A stretch of DNA of 64,000 nt from Pseudomonas sp. Irchel 3E13. GTDB taxonomy: Bacteria > Pseudomonadota > Gammaproteobacteria > Pseudomonadales > Pseudomonadaceae. The translations under genes and the position numbers were made by a program. The notes beneath the pieces are model-generated. The model ran no database searches and was not told the origin of the DNA. It saw only the letters and a list, made by a program, of their open reading frames with translations. Shown one piece after another: positions 25,964 to 35,666 of the stretch. Where the stretch lies: the NCBI RefSeq assembly GCF_900187455.1, contig NZ_FYDX01000009.1:310001-374000 (forward strand), read 5' to 3'. The number at the start of each line of letters is the position of its first letter. The first letter of the stretch is position 1.

Positions 25964-28795
25964 ATGCAAGAAAGCGTGATGCAGCGCATGTGGAACAGCG
26001 CCCACCTTTCAGGTGGTAATGCTGCATATGTGGAAGAGCTCTATGAGCTCTACCTGCACGACCCTAACGCTGTGCCAGAAGAGTGGCGCACCTACTTCCA
26101 GAAGTTGCCCGCTGAAGGCAGCACTGCTACCGATGTATCGCACTCTACAATCCGCGACCATTTCGTACTGCTGGCGAAGAACCAGCGCCGCGCCCAACCG
26201 GTGTCTGCCGGTAGCGTGAGCAGCGAGCACGAGAAGAAGCAGGTTGAAGTGCTGCGTCTGATCCAGGCCTACCGTATGCGCGGCCACCAAGCGGCCAAGC
26301 TCGACCCGTTGGGGTTGTGGCAGCGCCCTGCGCCAGTAGACCTGTCGATCAATCATTACGGCTTGACCAATGCCGATCTTGATACGACCTTCCGTGCCGG
26401 CGACCTGTTCATCGGCAAAGAGGAAGCGAGCCTACGCGAAATCTTCGACGCTTTGCAGCAGACATATTGCCGCACCATTGGCGCCGAGTTCACCCACATC
26501 GTCGACTCCGAGCAGCGTAGCTGGTTCCAGCAGCGTCTCGAGAGCGTGCGTGGCCGTCCGGCGTTCTCCGCCGACATCCAGAGCCACCTGCTCGAGCGCG
26601 TCACTGCCGCCGAAGGTCTGGAAAAGTACCTGGGCACCAAGTACCCGGGCACCAAGCGTTTCGGTCTGGAAGGTGGCGAAAGCCTGATTCCGATGCTGGA
26701 CGAACTGATCCAGCGTTCCGGTTCCTACGGCACCAAGGAAGTCGTGATCGGCATGGCCCACCGTGGCCGCCTGAACGTGCTGGTCAACACCTTCGGTAAA
26801 AACCCGCGCGAGCTGTTCGACGAGTTCGAAGGCAAGAAGAAGGTCGAGCTGGGCTCCGGTGACGTGAAGTACCACCAGGGCTTCTCGTCCAACGTGATGA
26901 CTGCCGGTGGCGAAGTTCACCTGGCGATGGCGTTCAACCCGTCCCACCTGGAAATCGTCTCGCCAGTAGTGGAAGGTTCGGTACGCGCTCGCCAGGACCG
27001 TCGCAACGACACCGTTGGCGACAAGGTTCTGCCGATCTCCATCCACGGTGACGCCGCCTTCGCGGGTCAGGGCGTGGTCATGGAAACCTTCCAGATGTCG
27101 CAAACCCGCGGTTTCAAGACCGGCGGTACCGTGCACATCGTGATCAACAACCAGGTTGGTTTCACCATCAGCAACCCGCTGGACTCGCGCTCCACCGAGT
27201 ACGCCACCGACGTCGCCAAGATGATCCAGGCGCCGATCCTGCACGTGAATGGTGATGATCCGGAAGCGGTGCTGTTCGTGACCCAGTTGGCGGTCGATTA
27301 CCGCATGCAGTTCAAGCGTGACATCGTCATCGACCTGGTCTGCTACCGTCGTCGCGGCCACAACGAGGCCGACGAGCCGAACGGCACCCAGCCTCTGATG
27401 TATCAGCAGATCGCCAAGCAGCGCACCACCCGCGAACTCTATGCCGAAAGCCTGACCCAGGCTGGTCGTCTCGACGCCGATCGCGTCCAGGCCAAGGTCG
27501 ATGAGTACCGCAACGCGCTGGACAATGGCCTGCACGTGGTGAAGAGCCTGGTCAAGGAGCCGAACAAAGAGCTGTTCGTTGACTGGCGTCCTTACCTGGG
27601 CCATGCCTGGACCGCGCGTCACGACACCCGTTTCGACCTCAAGACCCTGCAGGAACTGTCGGCCAAGCTGCTGGAACTGCCCGAAGGTTTCGTGGTTCAG
27701 CGTCAGGTGTCGAAGATCTACGAAGATCGCCAGAAGATGCAGGCCGGTGGCTTGCCGATCAACTGGGGTTATGCCGAGACCATGGCTTACGCCACTCTGC
27801 AGTTCGAAGGTCACCCGATCCGCATGACCGGCCAGGACATCGGCCGTGGCACCTTTTCGCACCGCCATGCGGTGTTGCACAACCAGAAGGACGCCAGCAC
27901 CTACATTCCGCTGCAGAACCTGTTCCCGGGTCAGCCGCGGTTTGACCTGTACGACTCCTTCCTCTCAGAAGAAGCCGTGCTGGCCTTCGAATACGGCTAC
28001 TCAACCACCACGCCAAACGCGCTGGTGATCTGGGAAGCCCAGTTCGGTGACTTCGCCAACGGTGCGCAAGTGGTTGTCGATCAGTTCATCACCAGCGGCG
28101 AGCACAAGTGGGGTCGTCTGTGCGGTCTGACCATGTTGCTGCCACACGGTTATGAAGGTCAGGGCCCTGAGCACTCCTCGGCACGTCTTGAGCGTTACCT
28201 GCAACTGTGCGCCGAGCACAACGTCCAGGTTTGCGTACCGACCACCCCGGCACAGATCTACCATCTGCTGCGCCGCCAGGTGATCCGTCCGCTGCGCAAA
28301 CCGTTGATCGTACTGACGCCGAAGTCGCTGCTGCGCCACAAGCTGGCCATCTCGACTCTGGAAGATCTGGCCGAAGGCTCGTTCCAGACCGTGATCCCGG
28401 AAATCGATACTCTCGATCCGAAAAAGGTCACTCGCCTGGTCCTGTGCAGCGGCAAGGTTTACTACGATCTGCTGGAAAAACGCCGTGCCGAAGGTCGTGA
28501 AGACATCGCCATCGTGCGTATCGAGCAACTGTATCCGTTCCCTGAAGACGATCTGGTTGAAATCCTCGCGCCATACACCGAACTGAAGAACGTGGTGTGG
28601 TGTCAGGAAGAACCGATGAACCAGGGCGCCTGGTACAGCAGCCAACACCACATGCGCCGTATCCTCGGTCGTCACAACAAGGCGCTGGTCCTTGAGTACG
28701 CCGGTCGTGATGCGTCTGCGGCTCCAGCCTGTGGTTACGCTTCGATGCACGCCGAGCAGCAGGAAAAACTGCTGCAAGATGCTTTCACTGTTTAA
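25964..28795 (+). CDS. sucA: 2-oxoglutarate dehydrogenase E1 component
   Basis: The 943-residue thiamin-diphosphate enzyme decarboxylates 2-oxoglutarate and hands the succinyl group to SucB. Its N-terminal helix (MQRMWNSAHLSGGNAAYVEELYELYL) is the E2-docking segment. The ThDP site includes GMAHRGRLNVL near residue 264, and HGDAAFAGQG and the GDDPEAV segment bind diphosphate and metal. The C-terminal transketolase-like half has EYAGRDASAAPACGYA. Length is normal. It heads the sucAB-lpd-sucCD block. Confidence 0.97.
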   Translation: MQESVMQRMWNSAHLSGGNAAYVEELYELYLHDPNAVPEEWRTYFQKLPAEGSTATDVSHSTIRDHFVLLAKNQRRAQPVSAGSVSSEHEKKQVEVLRLIQAYRMRGHQAAKLDPLGLWQRPAPVDLSINHYGLTNADLDTTFRAGDLFIGKEEASLREIFDALQQTYCRTIGAEFTHIVDSEQRSWFQQRLESVRGRPAFSADIQSHLLERVTAAEGLEKYLGTKYPGTKRFGLEGGESLIPMLDELIQRSGSYGTKEVVIGMAHRGRLNVLVNTFGKNPRELFDEFEGKKKVELGSGDVKYHQGFSSNVMTAGGEVHLAMAFNPSHLEIVSPVVEGSVRARQDRRNDTVGDKVLPISIHGDAAFAGQGVVMETFQMSQTRGFKTGGTVHIVINNQVGFTISNPLDSRSTEYATDVAKMIQAPILHVNGDDPEAVLFVTQLAVDYRMQFKRDIVIDLVCYRRRGHNEADEPNGTQPLMYQQIAKQRTTRELYAESLTQAGRLDADRVQAKVDEYRNALDNGLHVVKSLVKEPNKELFVDWRPYLGHAWTARHDTRFDLKTLQELSAKLLELPEGFVVQRQVSKIYEDRQKMQAGGLPINWGYAETMAYATLQFEGHPIRMTGQDIGRGTFSHRHAVLHNQKDASTYIPLQNLFPGQPRFDLYDSFLSEEAVLAFEYGYSTTTPNALVIWEAQFGDFANGAQVVVDQFITSGEHKWGRLCGLTMLLPHGYEGQGPEHSSARLERYLQLCAEHNVQVCVPTTPAQIYHLLRRQVIRPLRKPLIVLTPKSLLRHKLAISTLEDLAEGSFQTVIPEIDTLDPKKVTRLVLCSGKVYYDLLEKRRAEGREDIAIVRIEQLYPFPEDDLVEILAPYTELKNVVWCQEEPMNQGAWYSSQHHMRRILGRHNKALVLEYAGRDASAAPACGYASMHAEQQEKLLQDAFTV

Positions 28796-28837
28796 TGCCT
28801 TCGCGCACCAGAAACCGAATTTAAGGAACCACTGATA

Positions 28838-30061
28838 ATGGCTATCGAGATCAAAGCCCCTACTTTCCCGGAATCGGTTGCCGATGGCACCGTTGCCACC
28901 TGGCACAAAAAACCGGGCGAAGCCGTCAAGCGTGACGAACTGATCGTCGACATCGAGACCGACAAGGTCGTCCTGGAAGTACTGGCCACCGCTGATGGCG
29001 TCCTGGGCGCAATCGTCAAGAACGAAGGCGACACCGTTCTGTCCGACGAAGTTCTGGGTTCGATCGAAGCCGGTGGCGCTGCCGCCGCTCCTGCCGCCGC
29101 TGCCCAAGCTGCCGCGCCTGCCCAGGCCGCTGCTGCCGACGCTGGCGAAGACGACCCGATCGCTGCTCCAGCCGCGCGCAAGCTGGCTGAAGAAAACGGC
29201 ATCGACCTGGCCAGCGTTGCTGGTACCGGTAAAGGCGGTCGCGTGACCAAGGAAGACGTCGTGGCTGCTGTTGCCGCCAAGAAGTCCGCTCCAGCCGCGG
29301 CGCCTGCTGCCAAGCCGGCCGCAGCTGCTGCCGCTGCTCCTGTTGTCGCCACCGGCGACCGCACCGAGAAGCGCGTTCCGATGACCCGCCTGCGCGCCAA
29401 GGTTGCCGAGCGTCTGGTTGAAGCACAGTCGAACATGGCCATGCTGACCACCTTCAACGAAGTCGACATGACCGAAGTCATGGCCCTGCGTTCGAAGTAC
29501 AAGGACCTGTTCGAGAAGTCCCACAACGGCGTACGCCTGGGCTTCATGTCGTTCTTCGTCAAGGCCGCTACCGAAGCGCTGAAGCGTTTCCCGGCAGTCA
29601 ACGCGTCGATCGACGGCAGCGACATCGTCTACCACGGTTACGCTGACGTCGGTGTTGCTGTCTCCAGCGACCGTGGCCTGGTGGTACCGGTTCTGCGCAA
29701 CGCCGAGCTGATGAGCCTGGCCGAGATCGAGAACGGCATCGCCACCTTCGGCAAGAAGGCCCGTGACGGCAAGCTGTCCATCGACGAGATGACCGGCGGC
29801 ACCTTCACCATCACCAACGGCGGTACTTTCGGTTCGATGATGTCGACCCCGATCGTCAACCCGCCGCAAGCCGCCATTCTGGGCATGCACAACATCATCC
29901 AGCGTCCTATGGCCATCAATGGCCAGGTCGTGATCCGTCCGATGATGTACCTGGCGCTGTCCTACGATCACCGCCTGATCGACGGTAAAGAAGCTGTGAC
30001 TTTCCTGGTGACCATCAAGAACCTGCTGGAAGACCCGGCGCGTCTGCTGCTGGATATCTAA
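28838..30061 (+). CDS. sucB: Dihydrolipoyl succinyltransferase (E2 of 2-oxoglutarate dehydrogenase)
   Basis: The 407-residue protein has one lipoyl domain (1-80) with lipoylated Lys in EIETDKVVLEV, then an Ala/Pro-rich hinge. The E1/E3-binding domain (about 110-145; ARKLAEENGIDLASVAGTG) and, after a second Ala-rich linker, the catalytic domain with SYDHRLIDGKEAV near the C-terminus follow. It forms the core of the complex and makes succinyl-CoA. It starts 42 bp after sucA. Confidence 0.97.
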   Translation: MAIEIKAPTFPESVADGTVATWHKKPGEAVKRDELIVDIETDKVVLEVLATADGVLGAIVKNEGDTVLSDEVLGSIEAGGAAAAPAAAAQAAAPAQAAAADAGEDDPIAAPAARKLAEENGIDLASVAGTGKGGRVTKEDVVAAVAAKKSAPAAAPAAKPAAAAAAAPVVATGDRTEKRVPMTRLRAKVAERLVEAQSNMAMLTTFNEVDMTEVMALRSKYKDLFEKSHNGVRLGFMSFFVKAATEALKRFPAVNASIDGSDIVYHGYADVGVAVSSDRGLVVPVLRNAELMSLAEIENGIATFGKKARDGKLSIDEMTGGTFTITNGGTFGSMMSTPIVNPPQAAILGMHNIIQRPMAINGQVVIRPMMYLALSYDHRLIDGKEAVTFLVTIKNLLEDPARLLLDI

Positions 30062-30067
30062 ACACGC

Positions 30068-30140
30068 AGTTGCAAGCTACAGGCGGCGAGCTTCGAAACA
30101 GAAGCCGCTTGCCTTGTAGCGTGTGGCTTGCTGCTTGTAG
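30068..30140. repeat. REP-like imperfect palindrome between sucB and lpd
   Basis: The 96-bp gap is filled by imperfectly inverted GCAAGCTACA / TTGTAGCGTG segments and repeats of GCTTGC and GCTTGTAGC. The same word GCTTGYAGCTATAA recurs after brnQ. This matches the style of dispersed Pseudomonas REP-like sequences and may modulate mRNA stability between the genes. Confidence 0.5.
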
Positions 30141-30157
30141 CTATAAAGGAATCTTTT

Positions 30158-31594
30158 ATGAGCCAGAAGTTCGACGTAGTAGTAATTGGTGCAGGTCCTG
30201 GCGGCTACGTGGCCGCTATCAAGGCCGCGCAACTGGGCCTGAAGACCGCTTGCATCGAGAAGTACACCGATGGCGAGGGCAAACTGGCCCTGGGCGGCAC
30301 CTGCCTGAACGTTGGCTGCATTCCATCCAAGGCGCTGCTGGACAGCTCCTGGAAGTACAAGGAAGCGAAAGAGAGCTTCAACGTCCACGGTATCTCCACC
30401 GGTGAAGTCAAAATGGACGTCGCCGCGATGGTTGGCCGCAAGGCCGGTATCGTCAAGAACCTGACCGGTGGTGTTGCCACCCTGTTCAAAGCCAACGGCG
30501 TTACTTCGATCCAGGGCCACGGCAAGCTGCTGGCTGGCAAGAAAGTCGAAGTCACCAAGGCTGACGGTACTACCGAAGTCATCGAAGCCGAAAACGTGAT
30601 CCTGGCGTCCGGCTCCCGTCCGATCGACATTCCGCCAGCTCCGGTTGACCAGAACGTTATCGTCGACTCCACTGGCGCCCTGGAATTCCAGGCCGTGCCG
30701 AAGCGCCTGGGCGTTATCGGTGCCGGTGTGATCGGTCTGGAACTGGGTTCGGTCTGGGCTCGTCTGGGCGCGGAAGTTACCGTCCTGGAAGCCCTGGACA
30801 CCTTCCTGATGGCTGCTGACGCTGCCGTCTCCAAGGAAGCGCTGAAAACCCTGACCAAACAAGGTCTGGACATCAAGCTGGGCGCTCGCGTAACCGGTTC
30901 CAAGGTCAACGGCGAAGAAGTCGAAGTGACCTACACCGACGCCAACGGCGAACAGAAAATCACCTTCGACAAACTGATCGTTGCGGTCGGCCGTCGTCCG
31001 GTGACCACCGATCTGCTGGCTGCCGACAGCGGCGTGACCATCGACGAGCGCGGCTTCGTCTTCGTCGACGACCACTGCGCTACCAGCGTTCCTGGCGTTT
31101 TCGCCATCGGTGACGTGGTTCGCGGCATGATGCTGGCACACAAGGCTTCGGAAGAGGGCATCATGGTCGTCGAGCGCATCAAGGGCCACAAAGCCCAGAT
31201 GAACTACGACCTGATCCCGTCGGTTATCTACACCCACCCGGAAATTGCATGGGTCGGCAAAACCGAGCAAACCTTGAAGGCTGAAGGCGTTGAGGTTAAC
31301 GTGGGCACCTTCCCGTTCGCGGCCAGTGGCCGTGCAATGGCCGCAAACGACACCGGTGGTTTCGTCAAGGTCATCGCCGATGCCAAGACCGACCGCGTCC
31401 TGGGTGTACACGTGATTGGCCCAAGCGCTGCCGAACTGGTTCAGCAGGGTGCAATCGCAATGGAATTCGGCACCAGTGCCGAAGACCTGGGCATGATGGT
31501 CTTCTCCCATCCGACCCTGTCCGAAGCGCTGCATGAAGCCGCGCTGGCTGTGAATGGCGGTGCCATCCACGTAGCCAACCGTAAGAAGCGTTAA
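30158..31594 (+). CDS. lpd: Dihydrolipoamide dehydrogenase (E3)
   Basis: The 478-residue flavoprotein has the FAD-binding GAGPGGYVAAIKAAQ, the redox disulfide in GGTCLNVGCIPSKALL, an NAD-binding GAGVIGLELGSVW and the C-terminal catalytic His-Glu in HVIGPSAAELVQ...HPTLSEALHEA. It reoxidises the lipoyl arm of SucB with NAD. In Pseudomonas this copy (Lpd-Glc) also serves the glycine cleavage and pyruvate complexes. The ATG at 30158 has AAAGGAATC upstream, so an upstream in-frame extension was rejected. Confidence 0.96.
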   Translation: MSQKFDVVVIGAGPGGYVAAIKAAQLGLKTACIEKYTDGEGKLALGGTCLNVGCIPSKALLDSSWKYKEAKESFNVHGISTGEVKMDVAAMVGRKAGIVKNLTGGVATLFKANGVTSIQGHGKLLAGKKVEVTKADGTTEVIEAENVILASGSRPIDIPPAPVDQNVIVDSTGALEFQAVPKRLGVIGAGVIGLELGSVWARLGAEVTVLEALDTFLMAADAAVSKEALKTLTKQGLDIKLGARVTGSKVNGEEVEVTYTDANGEQKITFDKLIVAVGRRPVTTDLLAADSGVTIDERGFVFVDDHCATSVPGVFAIGDVVRGMMLAHKASEEGIMVVERIKGHKAQMNYDLIPSVIYTHPEIAWVGKTEQTLKAEGVEVNVGTFPFAASGRAMAANDTGGFVKVIADAKTDRVLGVHVIGPSAAELVQQGAIAMEFGTSAEDLGMMVFSHPTLSEALHEAALAVNGGAIHVANRKKR

Positions 31595-31624
31595 CTATAA
31601 GAAAACCACGGCGGGCGGCCCGTC

Positions 31625-31692
31625 GTGAGTCTTGCGTGCATGACTCACCGCGGAAAGTCCGCCGGACTCGAACTCCCGGAGCATACCGGGAG
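31625..31692 (+). promoter_or_regulatory. Structured leader between lpd and sucC
   Basis: The 175-bp gap holds two clear hairpins without T-runs: GTGAGTC / GACTCAC (31625-31648) and CTCCCGG / CCGGGAG (31673-31692). They could be RNA-processing or stability elements at the junction to sucCD. Confidence 0.45.
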
Positions 31693-31769
31693 CAAGCGGT
31701 CACAGGTGGCGCGGCACTCCAGTGGAGCGCAGCGCCGAAGCGCAGTACCTAACGAAGACGGTAAAAAGC

Positions 31770-32936
31770 ATGAATCTTCACGAGTATCAGGGTAAGCAGC
31801 TGTTCGCTGAATACGGCCTGCCAGTTTCCAAGGGTTTCGCAGTCGACACCCCTGAAGCAGCAGCAGAAGCCTGCGAAAAAATCGGTGGCACCGAGTGGGT
31901 TGTCAAAGCCCAGGTTCACGCCGGTGGTCGCGGTAAAGCGGGTGGCGTCAAGCTGGTTCGCAGCAAGGAAGACGCCAAGGCGTTCGCTGCGCAATGGTTG
32001 GGCAAGCGTCTGGTGACTTACCAGACCGACGCCAACGGTCAGCCAGTGACCAAGATCCTGGTCGAGTCCTGCACTGACATCGCCAAAGAGCTGTATCTGG
32101 GCGCTGTAGTCGATCGTTCGAGCCGCCGTATCGTGTTCATGGCTTCCACCGAAGGTGGCGTGGACATCGAGAAAGTCGCTCACGACACTCCCGAGAAGAT
32201 CATCAAGGCTACTATCGATCCACTGGTCGGCGCTCAGCCGTTCCAGGGTCGTGAACTGGCTTTCCAGCTGGGTCTGGAAGGCAAGCAAGTTGCTCAGTTC
32301 GCCAAGATTTTCGTAGGCCTGGCCAAGCTGTTCAAAGAACACGACCTGGCCCTGCTGGAAGTCAACCCGCTGGTGATCAAGGCTGACGGCGATCTGCATT
32401 GCCTGGACGCCAAGATCAACATCGACGCCAACGCCATGTACCGTCAGCCTAAGCTGAAAACCTTCCACGACCCGTCCCAGGACGATCCTCGTGAAGCCCA
32501 CGCTGCCAGCTTCGAGCTGAACTACGTGGCGCTGGAAGGCAACATCGGTTGCATGGTCAACGGTGCTGGCCTGGCCATGGGTACCATGGACATCGTCAAC
32601 CTGCACGGCGGCAAGCCAGCCAACTTCCTCGACGTGGGCGGCGGTGCTACCAAAGAACGCGTTACCGAAGCGTTCAAGATCATTCTGTCCGACAGCAATG
32701 TCGCGGCCGTTCTGGTCAACATCTTCGGCGGCATCGTTCGTTGCGACATGATTGCCGAAGGCATCATCGGTGCAGTGAAAGAAGTTGGCGTCAAGGTACC
32801 GGTTGTTGTTCGTCTGGAAGGCAACAACGCTGAACTGGGCGCTAAAGTACTGGCAGAAAGCGGTTTGAACATCATTGCGGCCACCAGCCTGACCGACGCT
32901 GCTCAACAAGTTGTCAAAGCTGCGGAGGGCAAGTAA
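31770..32936 (+). CDS. sucC: Succinyl-CoA synthetase beta subunit
   Basis: The 388-residue ATP-grasp subunit starts MNLHEYQGKQLFAEYGLPVSKG. It has the nucleotide-binding AQVHAGGRGKAGGVKLV, the Mg-binding LLEVNPLVI and, C-terminally, the GGGATKERVTEAFKIIL and NIFGGIVRCDMIAEG segments that meet SucD. It makes ATP (or GTP) from succinyl-CoA. The start shares a base with nothing upstream, but its stop overlaps sucD's ATG by one base (TAATG). Confidence 0.97.
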   Translation: MNLHEYQGKQLFAEYGLPVSKGFAVDTPEAAAEACEKIGGTEWVVKAQVHAGGRGKAGGVKLVRSKEDAKAFAAQWLGKRLVTYQTDANGQPVTKILVESCTDIAKELYLGAVVDRSSRRIVFMASTEGGVDIEKVAHDTPEKIIKATIDPLVGAQPFQGRELAFQLGLEGKQVAQFAKIFVGLAKLFKEHDLALLEVNPLVIKADGDLHCLDAKINIDANAMYRQPKLKTFHDPSQDDPREAHAASFELNYVALEGNIGCMVNGAGLAMGTMDIVNLHGGKPANFLDVGGGATKERVTEAFKIILSDSNVAAVLVNIFGGIVRCDMIAEGIIGAVKEVGVKVPVVVRLEGNNAELGAKVLAESGLNIIAATSLTDAAQQVVKAAEGK

Positions 32937-33820
32937 TGAGCGTCCTGATCAATAAAGACACCAAAGTTATCTGCCAGGGCTTCACCGGCTCGCAAGGTAC
33001 CTTCCACTCCGAACAAGCCATCGCCTACGGCACCAAGATGGTCGGCGGCGTTACTCCAGGCAAGGGTGGCACCACCCACCTGGGCCTGCCGGTGTTCAAC
33101 ACCGTCAAGGAAGCTGTGGAAGCTACCGGCGCTGACGCTTCGGTCATCTACGTTCCGGCTCCTTTCTGCAAAGACTCGATCCTGGAAGCGGCCTTCGGCG
33201 GCATCAAGCTGATCGTCTGCATCACCGAGGGTATCCCTACCCTCGACATGCTGGATGCCAAGGTCAAGTGCGACGAGCTGGGTGTTACCCTGATCGGCCC
33301 TAACTGCCCAGGCGTCATCACTCCGGGCGAGTGCAAGATCGGCATCATGCCAGGTCACATCCACTTGCCAGGCAAGGTCGGTATCGTTTCCCGTTCCGGC
33401 ACCCTGACCTATGAAGCGGTCAAGCAGACCACTGACGCCGGTTTCGGTCAGTCCACCTGCGTTGGTATCGGTGGTGACCCGATCCCAGGCTCGAACTTCA
33501 TCGACATCCTGAAGCTGTTCCAGGAAGACCCGAAAACCGAAGCCATCGTCATGATCGGTGAAATCGGTGGTTCGGCCGAAGAAGAAGCGGCTGCCTACAT
33601 CAAGGCACACGTGACCAAGCCAGTGGTTTCCTACATCGCCGGTGTGACTGCCCCAGCGGGCAAGCGCATGGGCCATGCTGGCGCCATCATCTCTGGCGGC
33701 AAAGGCACTGCGGACGAGAAGTTCGCTGCCCTGCAGGACGCGGGCGTCAAAACCGTGCGTTCGCTGGCCGACATCGGCAAGGCCCTGGCCGAGCTGACCG
33801 GTTGGGAAGCCAAGAAGTAA
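32936..33820 (+). CDS. sucD: Succinyl-CoA synthetase alpha subunit
   Basis: The 294-residue subunit has the CoA-binding Rossmann start (GFTGSQGTFHSEQAIAYG), GPNCPGVITPGECKIGIMPG and the phosphorylated active-site His in KRMGHAGAIISGGKG near residue 246. It carries the phosphohistidine intermediate in substrate-level phosphorylation of the TCA cycle. It is translationally coupled to sucC and is followed by a strong terminator. Confidence 0.97.
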   Translation: MSVLINKDTKVICQGFTGSQGTFHSEQAIAYGTKMVGGVTPGKGGTTHLGLPVFNTVKEAVEATGADASVIYVPAPFCKDSILEAAFGGIKLIVCITEGIPTLDMLDAKVKCDELGVTLIGPNCPGVITPGECKIGIMPGHIHLPGKVGIVSRSGTLTYEAVKQTTDAGFGQSTCVGIGGDPIPGSNFIDILKLFQEDPKTEAIVMIGEIGGSAEEEAAAYIKAHVTKPVVSYIAGVTAPAGKRMGHAGAIISGGKGTADEKFAALQDAGVKTVRSLADIGKALAELTGWEAKK

Positions 33821-33844
33821 TCCTTCTTCGCTGATGCAGTAGAG

Positions 33845-33870
33845 AAAGGCCACCTTTGGGTGGCCTTTTT
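33845..33870 (+). terminator. Rho-independent terminator after sucCD
   Basis: AAAGGCCACC and GGTGGCCTTTTT form a tight stem with a four-base loop and a T-run, closing the TCA block. Confidence 0.92.
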
Positions 33871-33994
33871 CGTTGGGGTAAATTTTGATTCAGCGCAACC
33901 GTTTGCGACATAGAGATTCGCTTATCGGACAAGCCGCCTTGCGGTCGTGCGCCGGCCCGGCAAATTCGTTAACATGCGCACTCTTTTTGTGCCC

Positions 33995-34011
33995 GCTCCC
34001 CAAAAGGGAGC
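33995..34011 (+). promoter_or_regulatory. Hairpin in the brnQ leader
   Basis: GCTCCC-caaaa-GGGAGC sits about 105 bp upstream of the brnQ ATG within a 296-bp gap. It lacks a T-run. No leader peptide rich in branched-chain codons is apparent, so attenuation is not supported. Confidence 0.3.
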
Positions 34012-34116
34012 GCCACGCGTTAAAGGTCCGCCTCATCCGGGTGGATAAAACATTTCCCTAATCCAAGGGGAAATCCCTCTCTAAATTCCGATTTCAGTAG
34101 TGTGGTATTTCCTTAA

Positions 34117-35430
34117 ATGAAAGTGTTGAAAGGCCAGGACATCCTGGCGCTTGGCTTCATGACGTTCGCGTTGTTCGTCGGGGCCGGCAATATTATTTTC
34201 CCGCCAATTGTTGGCTTGCAGTCCGGTCCGAACGTGTGGATGGCAGCATTGGGCTTCCTGGTCACTGCGGTAGGCCTACCGGTCGTGACCGTTGTCGCGC
34301 TGGCCAAGGTCGGTGGCGGCATGGACGCGCTGAGCAGTCCGATCGGTAAGGTGGCCGGTGGCCTGTTGGCGGCCGCTGCGTACCTGGCTGTCGGCCCGCT
34401 GTTCGCCACTCCGCGTACCGCTACTGTGTCCTTCGAAGTGGGCGTGGCGCCGTTGACCGGTGAGAGCCCGATTGCACTGTTCATCTACAGCCTGGTGTAT
34501 TTCACCGTCGTGCTGGCGGTGTCGATGTATCCGGGCAAGCTGCTGGATACCGTCGGTCGCTTCCTCGCGCCGCTGAAGATCATCGCCCTGGCGGTGCTTG
34601 GCATCGCGGCGTTCGCGCTGCCCGCCGGCACCATCGGTGAAGCTCAGCCGGCCTACGTCGCGGCGCCGTTCTCGCAGGGGTTCATTCAGGGTTACCTGAC
34701 CATGGATACCTTGGGTGCACTGGTGTTCGGCATCGTTATCGTCAACGCGATCCGTTCCCGTGGGGTTGAGTCGCCGCGACTGATCACCCGTTACGCGATC
34801 ATCGCCGGCCTGATCGCCGGCCTTGGCCTGACCCTGGTGTACGTCAGCCTGTTCCGCCTGGGTGCCGGCAGCCATGACATCGCGGCCAACGCCGGCAATG
34901 GCGCGGTGGTCCTGCACGCGTATGTGCAGCACACCTTCGGCTCGCTGGGCAGTGGCTTCCTCGCCGTGCTGATCGCGCTGGCGTGCCTGGTAACTGCGGT
35001 TGGCCTGACCTGCGCCTGCGCCGAGTACTTCAGCCGTATCCTGCCGCTGTCCTATCGTGCGCTGGTGGTCCTGCTGGCGGCGTTCTCGCTGTTGGTCTCG
35101 AACCTCGGCCTGACCAAGCTGATCATGTTCTCCGTGCCGGTACTCACCGCGATCTATCCGCCGTGCATCGTGCTGGTAGGCCTGAGCTTCTGCAAAGGTA
35201 TGTGGCATTCGCAAACCCGCATCATGGCGCCTGTGATGGCGGTCTCGCTGCTGTTCGGCGTGATCGATGCCCTCAAGGGCGCGAAGCTGGATGCCTGGAT
35301 GCCGGCGTCGTTCGCTCACCTGCCGCTGAGTGATAAGGGATTGGCCTGGCTGGTTCCATGCGTAGCGACCCTGTTCGTCGCCGTGGTCTGCGACCGTATG
35401 CTCGGCAAGCCGCGTGAAGTGATTGCCTGA
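34117..35430 (+). CDS. brnQ: Branched-chain amino acid transporter BrnQ
   Basis: The 437-residue LIVCS-family carrier has about 12 membrane segments and the family N-terminus (MKVLKGQDILALGFMTFALF, followed by VGAGNIIFPP). It imports Leu, Ile and Val with sodium at the inner membrane. Length and motif order are standard. It stands alone between the sucCD terminator and its own terminator. Confidence 0.95.
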   Translation: MKVLKGQDILALGFMTFALFVGAGNIIFPPIVGLQSGPNVWMAALGFLVTAVGLPVVTVVALAKVGGGMDALSSPIGKVAGGLLAAAAYLAVGPLFATPRTATVSFEVGVAPLTGESPIALFIYSLVYFTVVLAVSMYPGKLLDTVGRFLAPLKIIALAVLGIAAFALPAGTIGEAQPAYVAAPFSQGFIQGYLTMDTLGALVFGIVIVNAIRSRGVESPRLITRYAIIAGLIAGLGLTLVYVSLFRLGAGSHDIAANAGNGAVVLHAYVQHTFGSLGSGFLAVLIALACLVTAVGLTCACAEYFSRILPLSYRALVVLLAAFSLLVSNLGLTKLIMFSVPVLTAIYPPCIVLVGLSFCKGMWHSQTRIMAPVMAVSLLFGVIDALKGAKLDAWMPASFAHLPLSDKGLAWLVPCVATLFVAVVCDRMLGKPREVIA

Positions 35431-35493
35431 CTGGATCGCCAAAGGGCAGGGTAAGGCCACAAGCCACTGATACCCGGCCCGGGCGCTTCCAAG

Positions 35494-35526
35494 AGCCCCG
35501 TCTCCTACCCAGGAGGCGGGGCTTTT
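35494..35526 (+). terminator. Rho-independent terminator after brnQ
   Basis: AGCCCCG-t-CTCCT pairs with AGGAG-g-CGGGGCTTTT around the loop accc, followed by a short T-run. Confidence 0.85.
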
Positions 35527-35548
35527 GCTTTCTGGAGGGCAAGCCTCT

Positions 35549-35585
35549 TCTTGTCGCTTGCAGCTATAAGCTCGAAGCTGCCTTT
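35549..35585. repeat. REP-like fragment after brnQ
   Basis: GCTTGCAGCTATAAGCTC and GAAGCTGCC form a partial palindrome sharing the GCTTGYAGCTATAA word with the sucB-lpd repeat. It probably is a degenerate REP unit. Confidence 0.4.
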
Positions 35586-35666
35586 TTAGTGTCTTTTTCT
35601 GTTCGTTGGCGTCGAAACCCGGTCGCTGCACTTTACTGTGCAGGCCAACTTCTTCCGGGAATGTCC

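Noticed and set aside
34000..34116. Amino-acid attenuator in the brnQ leader
   Set aside because: There is a hairpin, but no leader peptide with Leu/Ile/Val codon runs and no T-run.
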